Origin: Bacteroidota bacterium
GTDB taxonomy: Bacteria > Bacteroidota > Bacteroidia > Cytophagales > Cyclobacteriaceae
Direction of reading: 5' to 3'
Assembly (NCBI GenBank): GCA_018267285.1
Contig: JAFDYU010000002.1
Span: 124,001 to 188,000, forward strand
Length of the DNA stretch: 64,000 nucleotides
A program made the translations under genes and the position numbers. This document shows, piece by piece, positions 28,103-37,163 of this stretch. The notes under the pieces were generated by a model. That model made no database searches. It saw only the letters and a program-made list of their open reading frames with translations, and was not told where the DNA came from. Every line of letters begins with the position of its first letter. Within the stretch, counting starts at the first letter, position 1.

Positions 28103-29428
28103 TTAGTCGTTATCGCTGTGCGCCTTAACGGTTACCGATTCTTCAATCCAGCAGGCAAGCTTTTTTTGCTCACCGGTTTTCCATCCGGCTTTCTGCAAAT
28201 CTTCCGGGGTTGGGTATTGATCCAACGCTTGCTTCATTTTTTCGCGGTTACCTGATTTCAAATATATCTGAAAAGCAGCAATGTTAACCAGTTTCTCTTC
28301 GGCAGATCCGGGCGTTTTTGAGCAATCGCTTCCCGAAGACATGTACAAATCGCCTATGCGTTCGTTGGCAAGTTTCATCCCAGCGTCCAAAGTCAGCGCA
28401 TTGCGGTACAAGGTGCGCGCGGCTGATTTATTTCCTTTTTGAAACTCGATATCGCCTTTGAGTATTTCTATCCACGACTTTTGCTTTGCCGATTTAGCTT
28501 TTGTTTGAAGCTCGGTCATAAGTGGGGTTGCTTTATCAAAATTTTTAGCATTGATGTAAGCCGAGCAAAGTTCTTTGGTAACATCAAAATTTGGAGAGGT
28601 GCTGTGCAACAATTCTGCGGCTTGCATCCACGCCTCATTTGCCGGGCATTTTTCGTCCAGCATAAACTGGTACACTTTATCTGCCCACAAGGTGTTTTTT
28701 GTGTTCGCAGCAAATTTTGGTTCAAAATTTTTCTTGATAAAGTCGCAGTTCATTTTTACGCTTTTGGCAAGGTTGGCATCAATTCCCTCCACTACCTTTT
28801 TATACTTTGAAACTAAACCTGCTTTATTCTGTTCTTGAGCTTTTTTTATTTTCGCTTCGACTACTTCCATCAGTTTATTGTAGCGCTGCATCACTTGTTC
28901 TTCGTTGGGAGTATGGAACATTTCTACGTTGTTCTGTATAATGCCCATGTAAAAACCAAGGTTTACATCAGAAACGTTATTGCCGCTCACCTCAAATGTT
29001 TTGTCGAAAATGGCCAACACAGCCGCTGCTTTATCTTTGTTGTTGCCGTTGTATTTATAGGCGTGGTAGGCTTTGCGGTTGAGCACGTTCATTTCGTCTC
29101 CGCAGTTAGCAATCCGCATATCATAGACCAGCATTAACGAATCGATGTACGTTTGCTTGGTTACCGGATCCATTTCCTGACCGGCCAGGTTATCGTACAC
29201 ATCCAACGCGTACACGTACAAGTCGGAGTGCCATTGCGGAACATTTTTCAACATCCAGTTTAAACCACCGGTAGCTGCTTTATAGTTTTGATCTTTGATA
29301 GCTGCTTTGATTGCATCAACTTGCTTTTCGGCTTGTGCGGGGTTTTCGGGCCACTTGTACTCGGTACATTGAGCCCACGCGCTGGTCGAGGCTACCAACA
29401 AGATTAGAACGGAGATTACATTTTTCAT
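28103..29428 (-). CDS. Secreted TPR-repeat protein
   Basis: 441 residues with a signal peptide (MKNVISVLILLVASTSAWAQ). Repeated helical pairs follow, among them IKAAIKDQNYKAATGGLNWM, LCSAYINAKNFDKATPLMTE and ILKGDIEFQKGNKSAARTLY, and the region about 300-400 gives the clearest TPR match (GNKSAARTLYRNALTLDAG). Cys-containing segments (ANCGDEMN, DCSKTPG, KLACWIEE) suggest one or more disulfides. It is probably a periplasmic scaffold. It follows a FadL/PorV-like outer-membrane protein gene on the same strand and may work with it (inference). Confidence 0.75.
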   Translation of the reverse strand: MKNVISVLILLVASTSAWAQCTEYKWPENPAQAEKQVDAIKAAIKDQNYKAATGGLNWMLKNVPQWHSDLYVYALDVYDNLAGQEMDPVTKQTYIDSLMLVYDMRIANCGDEMNVLNRKAYHAYKYNGNNKDKAAAVLAIFDKTFEVSGNNVSDVNLGFYMGIIQNNVEMFHTPNEEQVMQRYNKLMEVVEAKIKKAQEQNKAGLVSKYKKVVEGIDANLAKSVKMNCDFIKKNFEPKFAANTKNTLWADKVYQFMLDEKCPANEAWMQAAELLHSTSPNFDVTKELCSAYINAKNFDKATPLMTELQTKAKSAKQKSWIEILKGDIEFQKGNKSAARTLYRNALTLDAGMKLANERIGDLYMSSGSDCSKTPGSAEEKLVNIAAFQIYLKSGNREKMKQALDQYPTPEDLQKAGWKTGEQKKLACWIEESVTVKAHSDND

Positions 29429-29450
29429 ACTTGCTTAGTTAAATTAAAGA

Positions 29451-30728
29451 TTAATCAAATTTTCGTTTAATAAACCACTGATCGAAGAAGGTTATACCAA
29501 AAATCATGCGAAAATAATTTTCCTGAGCTGCATTTTCAGATACCGTACCTCTGCGCCCAACTTTAAAAGCCAGATCCACCGTAGAAAAACGGTTTACCGG
29601 CAACGAAAAACCAAACGTTACACCGGCATCAATTAACGGGTTTTTGTTCACAAGCATCGGTGACTTTTCATATGATGCCCCCAGACGGTAAGAAACCCGG
29701 CTGAAATAATTGGTAAAATCTTCCGGGTTTGGAACAAACTCTACACCCAACCCACTTCGATACCCCACCGTGGGCGTTCCAATATACTGGGTGTTGTGAT
29801 CCGTTGTACGATAATCAAAAGAACGATAATCGAGATAAACAAAATCGTACCCAACGGTCCATCGATCTATCTTACCAAAAGAAATACCTACACCCATGTT
29901 TTCGGGGATTCGAATAGTACCGCCTAGTTTATTGTAGGTAAGTGAATCTATCATTGCTCCCGTGCTAACCGTTGTTTGGTATCGATCTATGTGTTGAAAA
30001 TTTAAATTAGAGTTTAATGAATAGACCGCACCGATATTTAGCCTATAGTTCTTCCGGAAAATGGAATCTTTATGAAAAGAGATGCCACCTGTTAAACCAA
30101 CCCCATGAATCGCATCTCGGGTATAAAGCGAGGTATTTGCATAAGCACCCGGGAGGTAAGAAGAATTTTGAGACACAATCGTTCCGAAAAGATAACTGGC
30201 CTTAGCACCAACGGACAAATATTTGTTTATGGTCACTCCGTTTGACCAATAGAATTGACTGAGGCCTCCTTTACCCGAAAGATTGTACGTTATCTGTTGG
30301 TACGAACCCTCAAGGTAATCTTGATTGCTAAAATTGTAATTTACATTTGAATAGGGTGTAAGCCCTACCGAGGTAGTCCACCGGTTTGCTTTCACCGGAA
30401 GTGCAAGGACAAGGTAATTTAAATTGCCGTTTTTAAAACTCTGCGAGCTGTTCCCAACGGAAAGTTTTTTATTTTCCCACTGAGTACCACCTTGAAAAAG
30501 TGTAAAGTGGTTAAAAACCAACAAGGCGGGGTTCAGATTATTGATGTACGACCCACTTGGATTACTTATGCCGATCCCGCCCATAGCTTGGTTTTGAGCA
30601 ACCCCACCGCTCAGCAAATCTCCAATCCCAAATTCTGAAAAAGGACTTGATGCAATTTGACCCTTCACGGTTAGTGCCGCAAAAAGTAAAATCAAAAGAA
30701 ATGGGAGATCTTTACTACAACGATGCAT
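29451..30728 (-). CDS. Outer-membrane beta-barrel protein (FadL/PorV-like)
   Basis: 425 residues with a signal peptide (FLLILLFAALTVKGQ). The mature start has the pattern SSPFSEFGIGDLLSGG, then AMGGIGISNPSGSYINNLNPALL, as in the FadL/PorV-like barrels of this phylum that open with a glycine-rich hatch and an 'NPA' motif. Strands such as VGLTPYSNVNYNF, WTVGYDFVYLDYRSF and VTFGFSLPVNRFSTVDLAF continue to the C-terminus. A T9SS-associated or general transport role is possible, without direct evidence. Its ATG overlaps coaX by 14 bp, so it is the second gene of that operon. Confidence 0.8.
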   Translation of the reverse strand: MHRCSKDLPFLLILLFAALTVKGQIASSPFSEFGIGDLLSGGVAQNQAMGGIGISNPSGSYINNLNPALLVFNHFTLFQGGTQWENKKLSVGNSSQSFKNGNLNYLVLALPVKANRWTTSVGLTPYSNVNYNFSNQDYLEGSYQQITYNLSGKGGLSQFYWSNGVTINKYLSVGAKASYLFGTIVSQNSSYLPGAYANTSLYTRDAIHGVGLTGGISFHKDSIFRKNYRLNIGAVYSLNSNLNFQHIDRYQTTVSTGAMIDSLTYNKLGGTIRIPENMGVGISFGKIDRWTVGYDFVYLDYRSFDYRTTDHNTQYIGTPTVGYRSGLGVEFVPNPEDFTNYFSRVSYRLGASYEKSPMLVNKNPLIDAGVTFGFSLPVNRFSTVDLAFKVGRRGTVSENAAQENYFRMIFGITFFDQWFIKRKFD

Positions 30729-31428
30729 TATGACACAAAATCCTGTTCAAACCGATTAAAACGAGTTCGGGGGCTGCAAATATGGACTGTTTCAAGTTGT
30801 TTTCAAAAAATAATGCATCTCCTCCACATAAAACCACCCGCAAATCGGGATATTGTTCTTTATACCTGGCTATTATTCCCTCGGTCTCGGCCAATATACC
30901 GTTCATCACACCGCTTCGCATACTGCTTTCTGTACTGTCGCCAATAAGTTTTTCAGTGGCTGCTGTTACCAACGGCAATTTGGCTGTAAACGTATGCATG
31001 GCTTCAAAACGCATAGCAATACCCGGAGAAATTCCACCTCCCAAATAGTTCTTGTCGCGATCGATGAAATCGAATGTCATGCACGTGCCTGCATCAATGG
31101 CGAGACAGTTATTATCCGGGTAAAGTTGAATTGCCCCACATACTGCGGCAATCCGGTCAACACCCAAAGTCTCAGGGGTTTTATAGTTGATTTTTATCGG
31201 CAGTGGAAGGCGGTGAGTAAGCAGCATTTTTTTTTTCGCTGTTGCCCATTCCAAAATTTGTGTGCCCAAAATAGAGACTGAACTTATCAGTATATTTTCA
31301 AAATTGTTCGACCTCAGAAAACCCTTTAGCTCATTCTCTGTATCAAACAAAAGTGTTTCTTCAAGCTTCTCTTTTGCAAAAATGCCTGCCTTAATGCGCG
31401 TATTGCCGCTATCGATTACCAAATTCAT
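30715..31428 (-). CDS. coaX: Type III pantothenate kinase
   Basis: 237 residues. Phosphorylates pantothenate, the first step of CoA synthesis. ATP-binding motif LVIDSGNTRIKAG (phosphate 1) at the N-terminus, LGVDRIAAVCGA in the middle, then LAIDAGTCMTFDFID and GGGISPGIAMR, all signatures of CoaX rather than CoaA. The last 14 bases overlap the start of the FadL/PorV-like gene. Divergent from anmK, with only 35 bp between the starts, so the promoters share a very small region. Confidence 0.95.
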   Translation of the reverse strand: MNLVIDSGNTRIKAGIFAKEKLEETLLFDTENELKGFLRSNNFENILISSVSILGTQILEWATAKKKMLLTHRLPLPIKINYKTPETLGVDRIAAVCGAIQLYPDNNCLAIDAGTCMTFDFIDRDKNYLGGGISPGIAMRFEAMHTFTAKLPLVTAATEKLIGDSTESSMRSGVMNGILAETEGIIARYKEQYPDLRVVLCGGDALFFENNLKQSIFAAPELVLIGLNRILCHNASL

Positions 31429-31463
31429 TTGAGTAAATGATTACTTTCGCTTTTCGTTTTTAA

Positions 31464-32537
31464 ATGCAAGAAAAACCAGTAAGCAAATATAGAGTTATTG
31501 GCCTGATGTCGGGCACCTCGCTCGATGGTGTCGATATTGCCGTAGGTACATTTCACTACAAAAAAATGAAATGGAGTTTTTCGGTGGAAGCGGCAAAAAC
31601 TTTTGCTTACACTCAAATGTGGCAAGAGAAATTGAAAACTGCACATTTACTACCAGGCGAGCAACTATTGAAGTTGCATGTTGAGTATGGGGAGTTTTTA
31701 GGCCAACTCTGCAATCAATTCATAAAAAAAAACAGAGTTAACAAAATTGATTTGGTTGCTTCGCACGGGCACACCATTTTTCACCAGCCAAAAAACGGGT
31801 TTACTTTTCAACTGGGCGATGGCTTCACCCTTCATTCGGCAACAGGTCTTCCGGTAGCTTGTGATTTTCGCAGCCAAGATGTGGCACTGGGTGGCGAAGG
31901 TGCGCCACTTGTGCCGATTGGCGATACACTTCTTTTTCCCAACTATAATGCCTGCCTCAACTTGGGTGGCATCGCCAATGTTTCTTTTCAGAACAAAAAT
32001 AAAACCATCGCATTCGATATTTGTTTTTGTAATCTGGCATTGAACCATCTATCTGCAATAGCCAATAAAAAATTTGATGCTAACGGGGAGTTAGCCAAAA
32101 GCGGAACCGTAGATAAGAGCCTCTTACAGTCTTTGCAAAAAATATATTCCGGATATCGTACCAAAAGACCTTCTCTTGCGCGCGAAGATTTTGAAAAAGA
32201 AGTGTTGCAACTTTTAAACAATGAATCTATTTCCGTTGCCGACAGGCTTCGAACAGTTTGCGAGGCAATAGCAGAAGAAATTGCGTTTGCCGTTCCCATC
32301 AAAAAAAATAATGTACTACTCACCGGAGGCGGAGCTCACAATCGTTTTTTAGTACAACTTCTCCGTCTAAAACTTCCACAATCTAACTTAACCGTACCCG
32401 ATAAAATTATTGTTGATTTCAAAGAAGCACTTGTCTTTGCCTTTCTGGGGGTACTCAGGTTGCGGGGCGAAATCAATGTTTTAAAAAGTGTTACCGGATC
32501 GAAAAAAGATTCTTGCTCGGGTATTTTTATCCGATAG
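31464..32537 (+). CDS. anmK: Anhydro-N-acetylmuramic acid kinase
   Basis: 357 residues. It hydrolyses the anhydro ring and phosphorylates anhydro-MurNAc, in recycling of peptidoglycan fragments. Signature GLMSGTSLDGVDIAVG at the N-terminus, then VASHGHTIFHQP, LGGIANVSF and a C-terminal VLLTGGGAHNRFL match AnmK of the Hsp70/hexokinase superfamily. Its stop overlaps the promoter of the following amino-acid dehydrogenase gene. Starts 35 bp from the divergent coaX. Confidence 0.95.
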   Translation: MQEKPVSKYRVIGLMSGTSLDGVDIAVGTFHYKKMKWSFSVEAAKTFAYTQMWQEKLKTAHLLPGEQLLKLHVEYGEFLGQLCNQFIKKNRVNKIDLVASHGHTIFHQPKNGFTFQLGDGFTLHSATGLPVACDFRSQDVALGGEGAPLVPIGDTLLFPNYNACLNLGGIANVSFQNKNKTIAFDICFCNLALNHLSAIANKKFDANGELAKSGTVDKSLLQSLQKIYSGYRTKRPSLAREDFEKEVLQLLNNESISVADRLRTVCEAIAEEIAFAVPIKKNNVLLTGGGAHNRFLVQLLRLKLPQSNLTVPDKIIVDFKEALVFAFLGVLRLRGEINVLKSVTGSKKDSCSGIFIR

Positions 32538-32542
32538 ATTTG
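32513..32542 (+). promoter_or_regulatory. Promoter of the amino-acid dehydrogenase gene
   Basis: TTG (32513-32515), a 19-bp spacer, and TAGATTTG (32535-32542, matching TAnnTTTG) form a full Bacteroidota -33/-7 promoter. The TAG of the -7 element is also the stop codon of anmK. The ATG is 19 bp downstream of the -7 element. Confidence 0.7.
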
Positions 32543-32561
32543 CACTTCAAATTTCCAAACT

Positions 32562-33794
32562 ATGAAAGAGCTTCTCAAAAAATTTGAAAACAAACGACCT
32601 GAAATTGTTTTCGAATGGAAAGACAGCGAGACCGATGCCGAAGGCTGGGTGGTGATAAACTCCCTGCGCGGAGGAGCTGCGGGAGGTGGCACACGCATGC
32701 GCAAAGGTCTTGATAAGAGAGAAGTGGAATCGCTCGCCAAAACCATGGAAGTGAAATTTACGGTTTCCGGGCCGCCCATTGGGGGGGCAAAATCAGGGAT
32801 CAATTTCGATCCCAACGATCCGCGCAAAGCGGGTGTTCTTCATAGGTGGTACTTGGCCGTGATGCCGTTGCTGAAATATTATTACGGCACCGGTGGCGAC
32901 CTCAACGTAGATGAAATCCACGAAGTTATTCCGCACACCGAAGACGTGGGCATATGGCATCCGCAGGAAGGAGTTTTTACCGGGCACTTCAAGCCCAGCG
33001 AACCTCAGAAGGTAAATCGAATAGGGCAATTGCGCCAAGGTGTTGTAAAAATTATTGAAGACAAAAATTTCACTCCGTTACTAGAGAAAAAATATACCGT
33101 TGCCGATATGTGCACAGGCTATGGAGTGGCGCAGGCGGTAAAACATTATTACGAACTTTGGGATGGACAACTCAAAGGAAAAAGAGCAGTGGTACAAGGC
33201 TGGGGAAATGTAGGTGCAGCCGCAGGGTTTTATCTCAGCCAAATGGGTGTAAAAATCGTTGGCATAATTACACGCGAAGGCGGCCTAATCAACCAAGCCG
33301 GGTTTTCGCACGAAGAAATCTGTAAACTGGTTATCGCCCGTCAAGGGAATATGTTGGTAAGCGATGATCTTTTGTCGTTTGAAACCGTCAATCAAAAAAT
33401 ATGGGATCTCGATTTTGAAGTTTTTATTCCGGCTGCCGCTTCGAGGTTGGTAACCAAACAGCAGGTTGACCAGATGATTTCCTCGGGCGTTGAAGTATTT
33501 TCTTGCGGTGCAAACGTGCCGTTCGCCGATCCGGAAATATTTTTTGGGCCAACCGGGCTGGATGCCGATGAAAAAATATCCATCATACCCGATTTCATCG
33601 CCAACTGCGGCATGGCTCGGGTGTTTGCTTACTTTATGGAAACTGAAGCTGCCATGGACGATGCTTCCATTTTTAATGACATTTCGATGACGATACGGAA
33701 AGCGATGGAAAAGACTCATCGCATCACCTCATCCAAAACAAAAATAGCACAGACTTCTTTTGAGATTGCGTTGAATCAGCTTGTCGCCAAGTAA
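32562..33794 (+). CDS. Glu/Leu/Phe/Val-type amino-acid dehydrogenase
   Basis: 410 residues. The catalytic segment GGAKSGINFDPND and the substrate-binding sequence RGGAAGGGTRMRKGLD are those of the ELFV dehydrogenase family, followed by the Rossmann domain with VVQGWGNVGAAAGFYLS. This family oxidatively deaminates or reductively aminates amino acids with NAD(P). The divergent N-terminus, compared with gdhA at 44 kb, suggests a non-glutamate paralogue, with the substrate unknown. It ends directly against the pyrB stop on the other strand (0 bp between the stops). Confidence 0.85.
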   Translation: MKELLKKFENKRPEIVFEWKDSETDAEGWVVINSLRGGAAGGGTRMRKGLDKREVESLAKTMEVKFTVSGPPIGGAKSGINFDPNDPRKAGVLHRWYLAVMPLLKYYYGTGGDLNVDEIHEVIPHTEDVGIWHPQEGVFTGHFKPSEPQKVNRIGQLRQGVVKIIEDKNFTPLLEKKYTVADMCTGYGVAQAVKHYYELWDGQLKGKRAVVQGWGNVGAAAGFYLSQMGVKIVGIITREGGLINQAGFSHEEICKLVIARQGNMLVSDDLLSFETVNQKIWDLDFEVFIPAAASRLVTKQQVDQMISSGVEVFSCGANVPFADPEIFFGPTGLDADEKISIIPDFIANCGMARVFAYFMETEAAMDDASIFNDISMTIRKAMEKTHRITSSKTKIAQTSFEIALNQLVAK

Positions 33795-34718
33795 TCAGGC
33801 TGCTCCGGCCAGAAGATACAGTACGGCCATCCGCACGGCCACACCGTTTTCTACCTGATCGAGAATAATGGAATGGTGGGAGTCTGCCGCATCGCTCGTT
33901 AGTTCAACACCGCGGTTGATAGGCCCCGGGTGCATCAATACAATATCTTTGTCAAGCACATCAAGCATCTTTTTATTTATGCCGTAGTACAGCGTGTACT
34001 CGCGAAGCGAAGGAAAATATTTCAGTTGCTGGCGTTCGAGTTGAATGCGGAGCACGTTTGCCACATCGCACCACGCCAACGCTTTTTGCACGTCTAATTC
34101 TACTTGCACACCGAGTGAGGAAATAAATTTTGGAAGCAACGTGGGCGGGCCACAAACCAGCACTTCCGCACCTAATTTTTTCAACGCAAAAATATTGGAC
34201 AGTGCCACACGTGAGTGGACGATATCACCGATGATGGCAACTTTTTTTCCTTCTATACTTCCAAGCTTTTCACGAATGGAGAATAAATCCAGCAAAGCCT
34301 GGGTAGGATGTTCGTGGGTTCCATCGCCAGCGTTAACAATGTTTGCCTTAATGTGTTTCGATAAAAAATGAGGGGCACCCGCACTGGCATGGCGCATTAC
34401 CACCATATCTACTTTCATGGCGAGAATATTATTTACCGTATCCAGCAGGGTTTCACCTTTTTTTACACTGCTACCGGACGCAGAAAAGTTGACAACATCG
34501 GCAGAAAGCCGCTTCTCTGCCAACTCAAAGGAAAGCCTTGTGCGTGTTGAGTTCTCAAAGAAAATATTCGCGATCGTTACATCGCGCAGAGAAGGTACTT
34601 TTTTAATCGGACGATTGATAACGTCTTTAAAATTGTCTGCGGTTTCAAAAATAAGTTCAATGTCCTGGCGGGTGATGTCTTTAATTCCGAGTAAGTGTCG
34701 TTGGCTAAGCTTTGACAT
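33795..34718 (-). CDS. pyrB: Aspartate carbamoyltransferase catalytic subunit
   Basis: 307 residues. First committed step of pyrimidine synthesis: carbamoyl phosphate plus aspartate. The carbamoyl-phosphate motif STRTRLSFE and HPTQALLDL are present, and the C-terminal HPGPINRGVE binds aspartate. The ATG overlaps pyrR by 14 bp. No pyrI partner gene is seen, in line with unregulated trimeric ATCases in this phylum. Confidence 0.96.
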   Translation of the reverse strand: MSKLSQRHLLGIKDITRQDIELIFETADNFKDVINRPIKKVPSLRDVTIANIFFENSTRTRLSFELAEKRLSADVVNFSASGSSVKKGETLLDTVNNILAMKVDMVVMRHASAGAPHFLSKHIKANIVNAGDGTHEHPTQALLDLFSIREKLGSIEGKKVAIIGDIVHSRVALSNIFALKKLGAEVLVCGPPTLLPKFISSLGVQVELDVQKALAWCDVANVLRIQLERQQLKYFPSLREYTLYYGINKKMLDVLDKDIVLMHPGPINRGVELTSDAADSHHSIILDQVENGVAVRMAVLYLLAGAA

Positions 34719-35259
34719 GGTTTGGATTGTTGATTAACCAGATTTTATTTTGCTTGTGGCCCTGCGCTTCGAGCTCGACCAACACCCGTTGTGTATCCAC
34801 CGTGTCCACATATTTCCCAACGTAGTCGGCAGCGATGGGCAGATCGCGGGTTGATTTCCGATCGACCAACACCAGCAACTCTACTTTGGCGGGTCTTCCA
34901 AAAGAAATCATGGCATCGAGGGCAGCGCGCACGGTTCGGCCGGTAAAAAGCACATCATCAATCAACACCACATCCTTACCTTCGATGGGGAAATCCACCC
35001 GCGTTTCGTATGCTTTGGCAGGGGTATCTCTTCTTCGGAAATCATCCCGGTGAAAGGTGGCATCGAGGTATCCGAGCGGCACCGATACCCTCAACGATTT
35101 GAGCTTTTGATGAATAAGTTCTGCTAGAAAAATACCCCTGGGTTGAAGGCCGAGGATTACACATTTTGTAAAATCGGGGTGGTTTTCGATTAATTGCTGG
35201 CAAAGACGGCTGAGAGTGATATCGAGTTGCTTAGAATCGAGGATCAGTTTCTTCTGCAT
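34705..35259 (-). CDS. pyrR: PyrR bifunctional regulator / uracil phosphoribosyltransferase
   Basis: 184 residues. The PRPP loop VVLIDDVLFTGRTVRAALDA is the PyrR signature, with LGYLDATFHRDDF and RVLVELEAQG at the expected places. In Firmicutes PyrR binds pyr mRNA, whereas outside that group its RNA role is less sure, and I see no obvious attenuator here. It also has weak UPRTase activity. It is the first gene of a pyrR-pyrB operon with 14 bp overlap. Confidence 0.95.
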   Translation of the reverse strand: MQKKLILDSKQLDITLSRLCQQLIENHPDFTKCVILGLQPRGIFLAELIHQKLKSLRVSVPLGYLDATFHRDDFRRRDTPAKAYETRVDFPIEGKDVVLIDDVLFTGRTVRAALDAMISFGRPAKVELLVLVDRKSTRDLPIAADYVGKYVDTVDTQRVLVELEAQGHKQNKIWLINNPNHVKA

Positions 35260-35335
35260 GCCGGGTGCGAAATTACAGGATTTATTCCATAGTCTAAGGT
35301 CATCGATAGCGATAGCAAAAGATTTCGGACCTCAT

Positions 35336-35366
35336 TTTGTATAATTCCTTGTTTTCCCGATATTTG
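35336..35366 (+). promoter_or_regulatory. Promoter of the rpmB-rpmG ribosomal operon
   Basis: TTTG (35336-35339), a 19-bp spacer and GATATTTG (35359-35366, one mismatch to TAnnTTTG) fit the Bacteroidota housekeeping promoter, 41 bp before the rpmB ATG. A short hairpin-like segment (CCTTTT / AAAAGG) follows in the leader. Confidence 0.65.
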
Positions 35367-35407
35367 CACTCCCTTTTTAAGGAAAAGGCTCATTTAAAAC
35401 GATTTTT

Positions 35408-35653
35408 ATGGCAAGGGTTTGTGAAATTTCGGGTAAAAGACCTCGGGTTGGCAATAAAGTATCGCACGCCAACAACAAAACCAAACGCAGGTTTTACCCC
35501 AATCTTCAAACAAAGAAGTTCTTTGTTCCTGAAGAAAATAAGTGGATTACACTGAAAGTATCTACTAAAGTGATCAAAACGATTAACAACAAGGGCATTA
35601 GTGCCGTGATTAAGGAAGCACGCGCAAAAGGCACACTGACTGCCAACATATAA
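35408..35653 (+). CDS. rpmB: 50S ribosomal protein L28
   Basis: 81 residues. [20 protein letters not shown] and [16 protein letters not shown] are the standard L28 sequences, with the central [10 protein letters not shown]. Normal length. It starts the rpmB-rpmG-DUF4295-ftsY order that is conserved across Bacteroidota. Confidence 0.98.
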   Translation: MARVCEISGKRPRVGNKVSHANNKTKRRFYPNLQTKKFFVPEENKWITLKVSTKVIKTINNKGISAVIKEARAKGTLTANI

Positions 35654-35673
35654 AACCAGTAAAGTAAAAGGCA

Positions 35674-35856
35674 ATGGCAAAAAAAGGAAACCGCATTCAG
35701 GTGATTTTAGAATGCACCGAACATAAGAGCAGCGGCATGCCCGGCATGAGCCGCTATATAACCACCAAAAACAGAAAGAACACTACCGAGCGTATTGAAT
35801 TGAAAAAATACAACCCGGTATTGAAGAAAGTAACCGTACACAAAGAGATCAAGTAA
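35674..35856 (+). CDS. rpmG: 50S ribosomal protein L33
   Basis: 60 residues. Starts [17 protein letters not shown] and has [20 protein letters not shown], diagnostic of L33. There are no zinc-binding CxxC pairs, so this is the C-minus (zinc-free) form. Located 20 bp after rpmB. Confidence 0.97.
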   Translation: MAKKGNRIQVILECTEHKSSGMPGMSRYITTKNRKNTTERIELKKYNPVLKKVTVHKEIK

Positions 35857-35945
35857 AAAGTTATTGGGTAAAGGTTAAAAGTCAAATTGTACTGATAACC
35901 GACCAACTAATAACTGATAACTAATAACTATTAACTGAAAAAAAG

Positions 35946-36104
35946 ATGGCAAAGAAAGTAGTTGCATCATTGAAGAAAGCAGACGGTAAGAATTTTGCAA
36001 AAGTAATCCGTGCCGTGAAGTCGGAAAAAACAGGTGCTTATTTCTTTAAAGAAGAAATTGTGCCCACCGACCTGGTAAAGGAAACCCTGGCTAAAAAAGG
36101 TTAA
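35946..36104 (+). CDS. DUF4295 family small protein
   Basis: 52 residues (MAKKVVASLKKADGKNFAKV to VKETLAKKG). Lysine-rich, and always found in Bacteroidota next to L33 and FtsY, so it probably acts at the ribosome, although this is not proven. It is separated from rpmG by 89 bp of A/T-rich sequence with short direct repeats of a TAATAACT type, between 35897 and 35935. A hairpin ends the unit 27 bp downstream. Confidence 0.88.
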   Translation: MAKKVVASLKKADGKNFAKVIRAVKSEKTGAYFFKEEIVPTDLVKETLAKKG

Positions 36105-36130
36105 TCCTTTGAATCTGTAGAAACCAACAG

Positions 36131-36152
36131 AGTCCCCTTGTGGGACTTTTTT
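36131..36152 (+). terminator. Intrinsic terminator of the ribosomal unit
   Basis: AGTCCC (36131-36136) and GGGACT (36142-36147) form a 6-bp GC-rich stem with a 5-nt loop, followed by a run of six T residues. It stands 26 bp after the DUF4295 stop and 35 bp before ftsY, so it may limit readthrough into ftsY. Confidence 0.7.
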
Positions 36153-36186
36153 GTTTCGCGTGCCACAATCGAAATACTAAAACACG

Positions 36187-37152
36187 ATGTCAGTTTTTGG
36201 CAAATTCTTCTCTAAAGAAAAAAAGGAATCGCTCGATCTGGGTTTACAGAAATCGAATGAAAGTTTTTTTGGGAAACTGGGAAAACTATTGATCGGCAAA
36301 TCCACGGTTGATGATGAAATGCTCGATCAGTTAGAGGAAATCCTGATCTCGTCCGATGTGGGCGTTGACACCACATTGAAAATTGTAAAGCGCATTCAAG
36401 ACCGCGTAGCCAACGACAAGTACCTTGGCTCATCCGAATTGGATCAAATTTTAAAAGAAGAAGTGGCTGCTCTGCTCACCGAAAATAACTCGGAAAACGA
36501 AAATTATTTTGAACCGGATGTTAAACCGTATGTGCTGATGGTGGTGGGCGTAAACGGTGTTGGCAAAACCACCACCATAGGCAAACTATCGGCACAATAT
36601 AAAAAGAACGGTAAGCGTGTGGTGCTCGGTGCTGCCGATACCTTTCGAGCAGCCGCAGTAGATCAGTTGAAACTTTGGGGCGAACGCAATGGGGTGCCTG
36701 TGATTTCAAAGGGCATGAACACCGATCCATCGGCAGTGGCCTACGAAACCGTGCAGAAGGGAGTGGAACAACAGGCCGATGTCATTATTATCGACACGGC
36801 AGGCCGATTGCACACCAAAACCAATTTAATGAATGAGCTCTCTAAAATTAAACGCTCAATAGAAAAAGTTCTTCCGGGCGCACCACACGATGTGTTGTTG
36901 GTATTGGATGGAAGCACAGGTCAAAATGCCGTAATTCAGGCACGTGAGTTTACCAAAGCAACCGAAGTTTCATGTCTGGCCATCACCAAGCTGGACGGAA
37001 CCGCTAAAGGAGGTGTGGTGATTGGTATCTCCGATGAATTTAAAATCCCGGTTAAATATATTGGCGTGGGCGAAAAAGTTGATGATCTGCAGCTGTTTAA
37101 CAAAGCAGAATTTGTCGATTCGCTTTTCAAAAAGGTCAGCTCCAAAAAATAG
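36187..37152 (+). CDS. ftsY: Signal recognition particle receptor FtsY
   Basis: 321 residues. NG-domain GTPase: P-loop VVGVNGVGKTTTIGKL (about residues 119-134), GAADTFRAAAVDQL, IIDTAGRLHTK and ITKLDGTAKGG. The N-terminal acidic domain is short, as is common in this phylum, and contains MLDQLEEILISSDVG. It docks SRP with the Sec translocon at the membrane. Convergent with the DUF6048 gene, 11 bp between stops. Confidence 0.97.
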   Translation: MSVFGKFFSKEKKESLDLGLQKSNESFFGKLGKLLIGKSTVDDEMLDQLEEILISSDVGVDTTLKIVKRIQDRVANDKYLGSSELDQILKEEVAALLTENNSENENYFEPDVKPYVLMVVGVNGVGKTTTIGKLSAQYKKNGKRVVLGAADTFRAAAVDQLKLWGERNGVPVISKGMNTDPSAVAYETVQKGVEQQADVIIIDTAGRLHTKTNLMNELSKIKRSIEKVLPGAPHDVLLVLDGSTGQNAVIQAREFTKATEVSCLAITKLDGTAKGGVVIGISDEFKIPVKYIGVGEKVDDLQLFNKAEFVDSLFKKVSSKK

Positions 37153-37163
37153 CGTGTGTAAGC

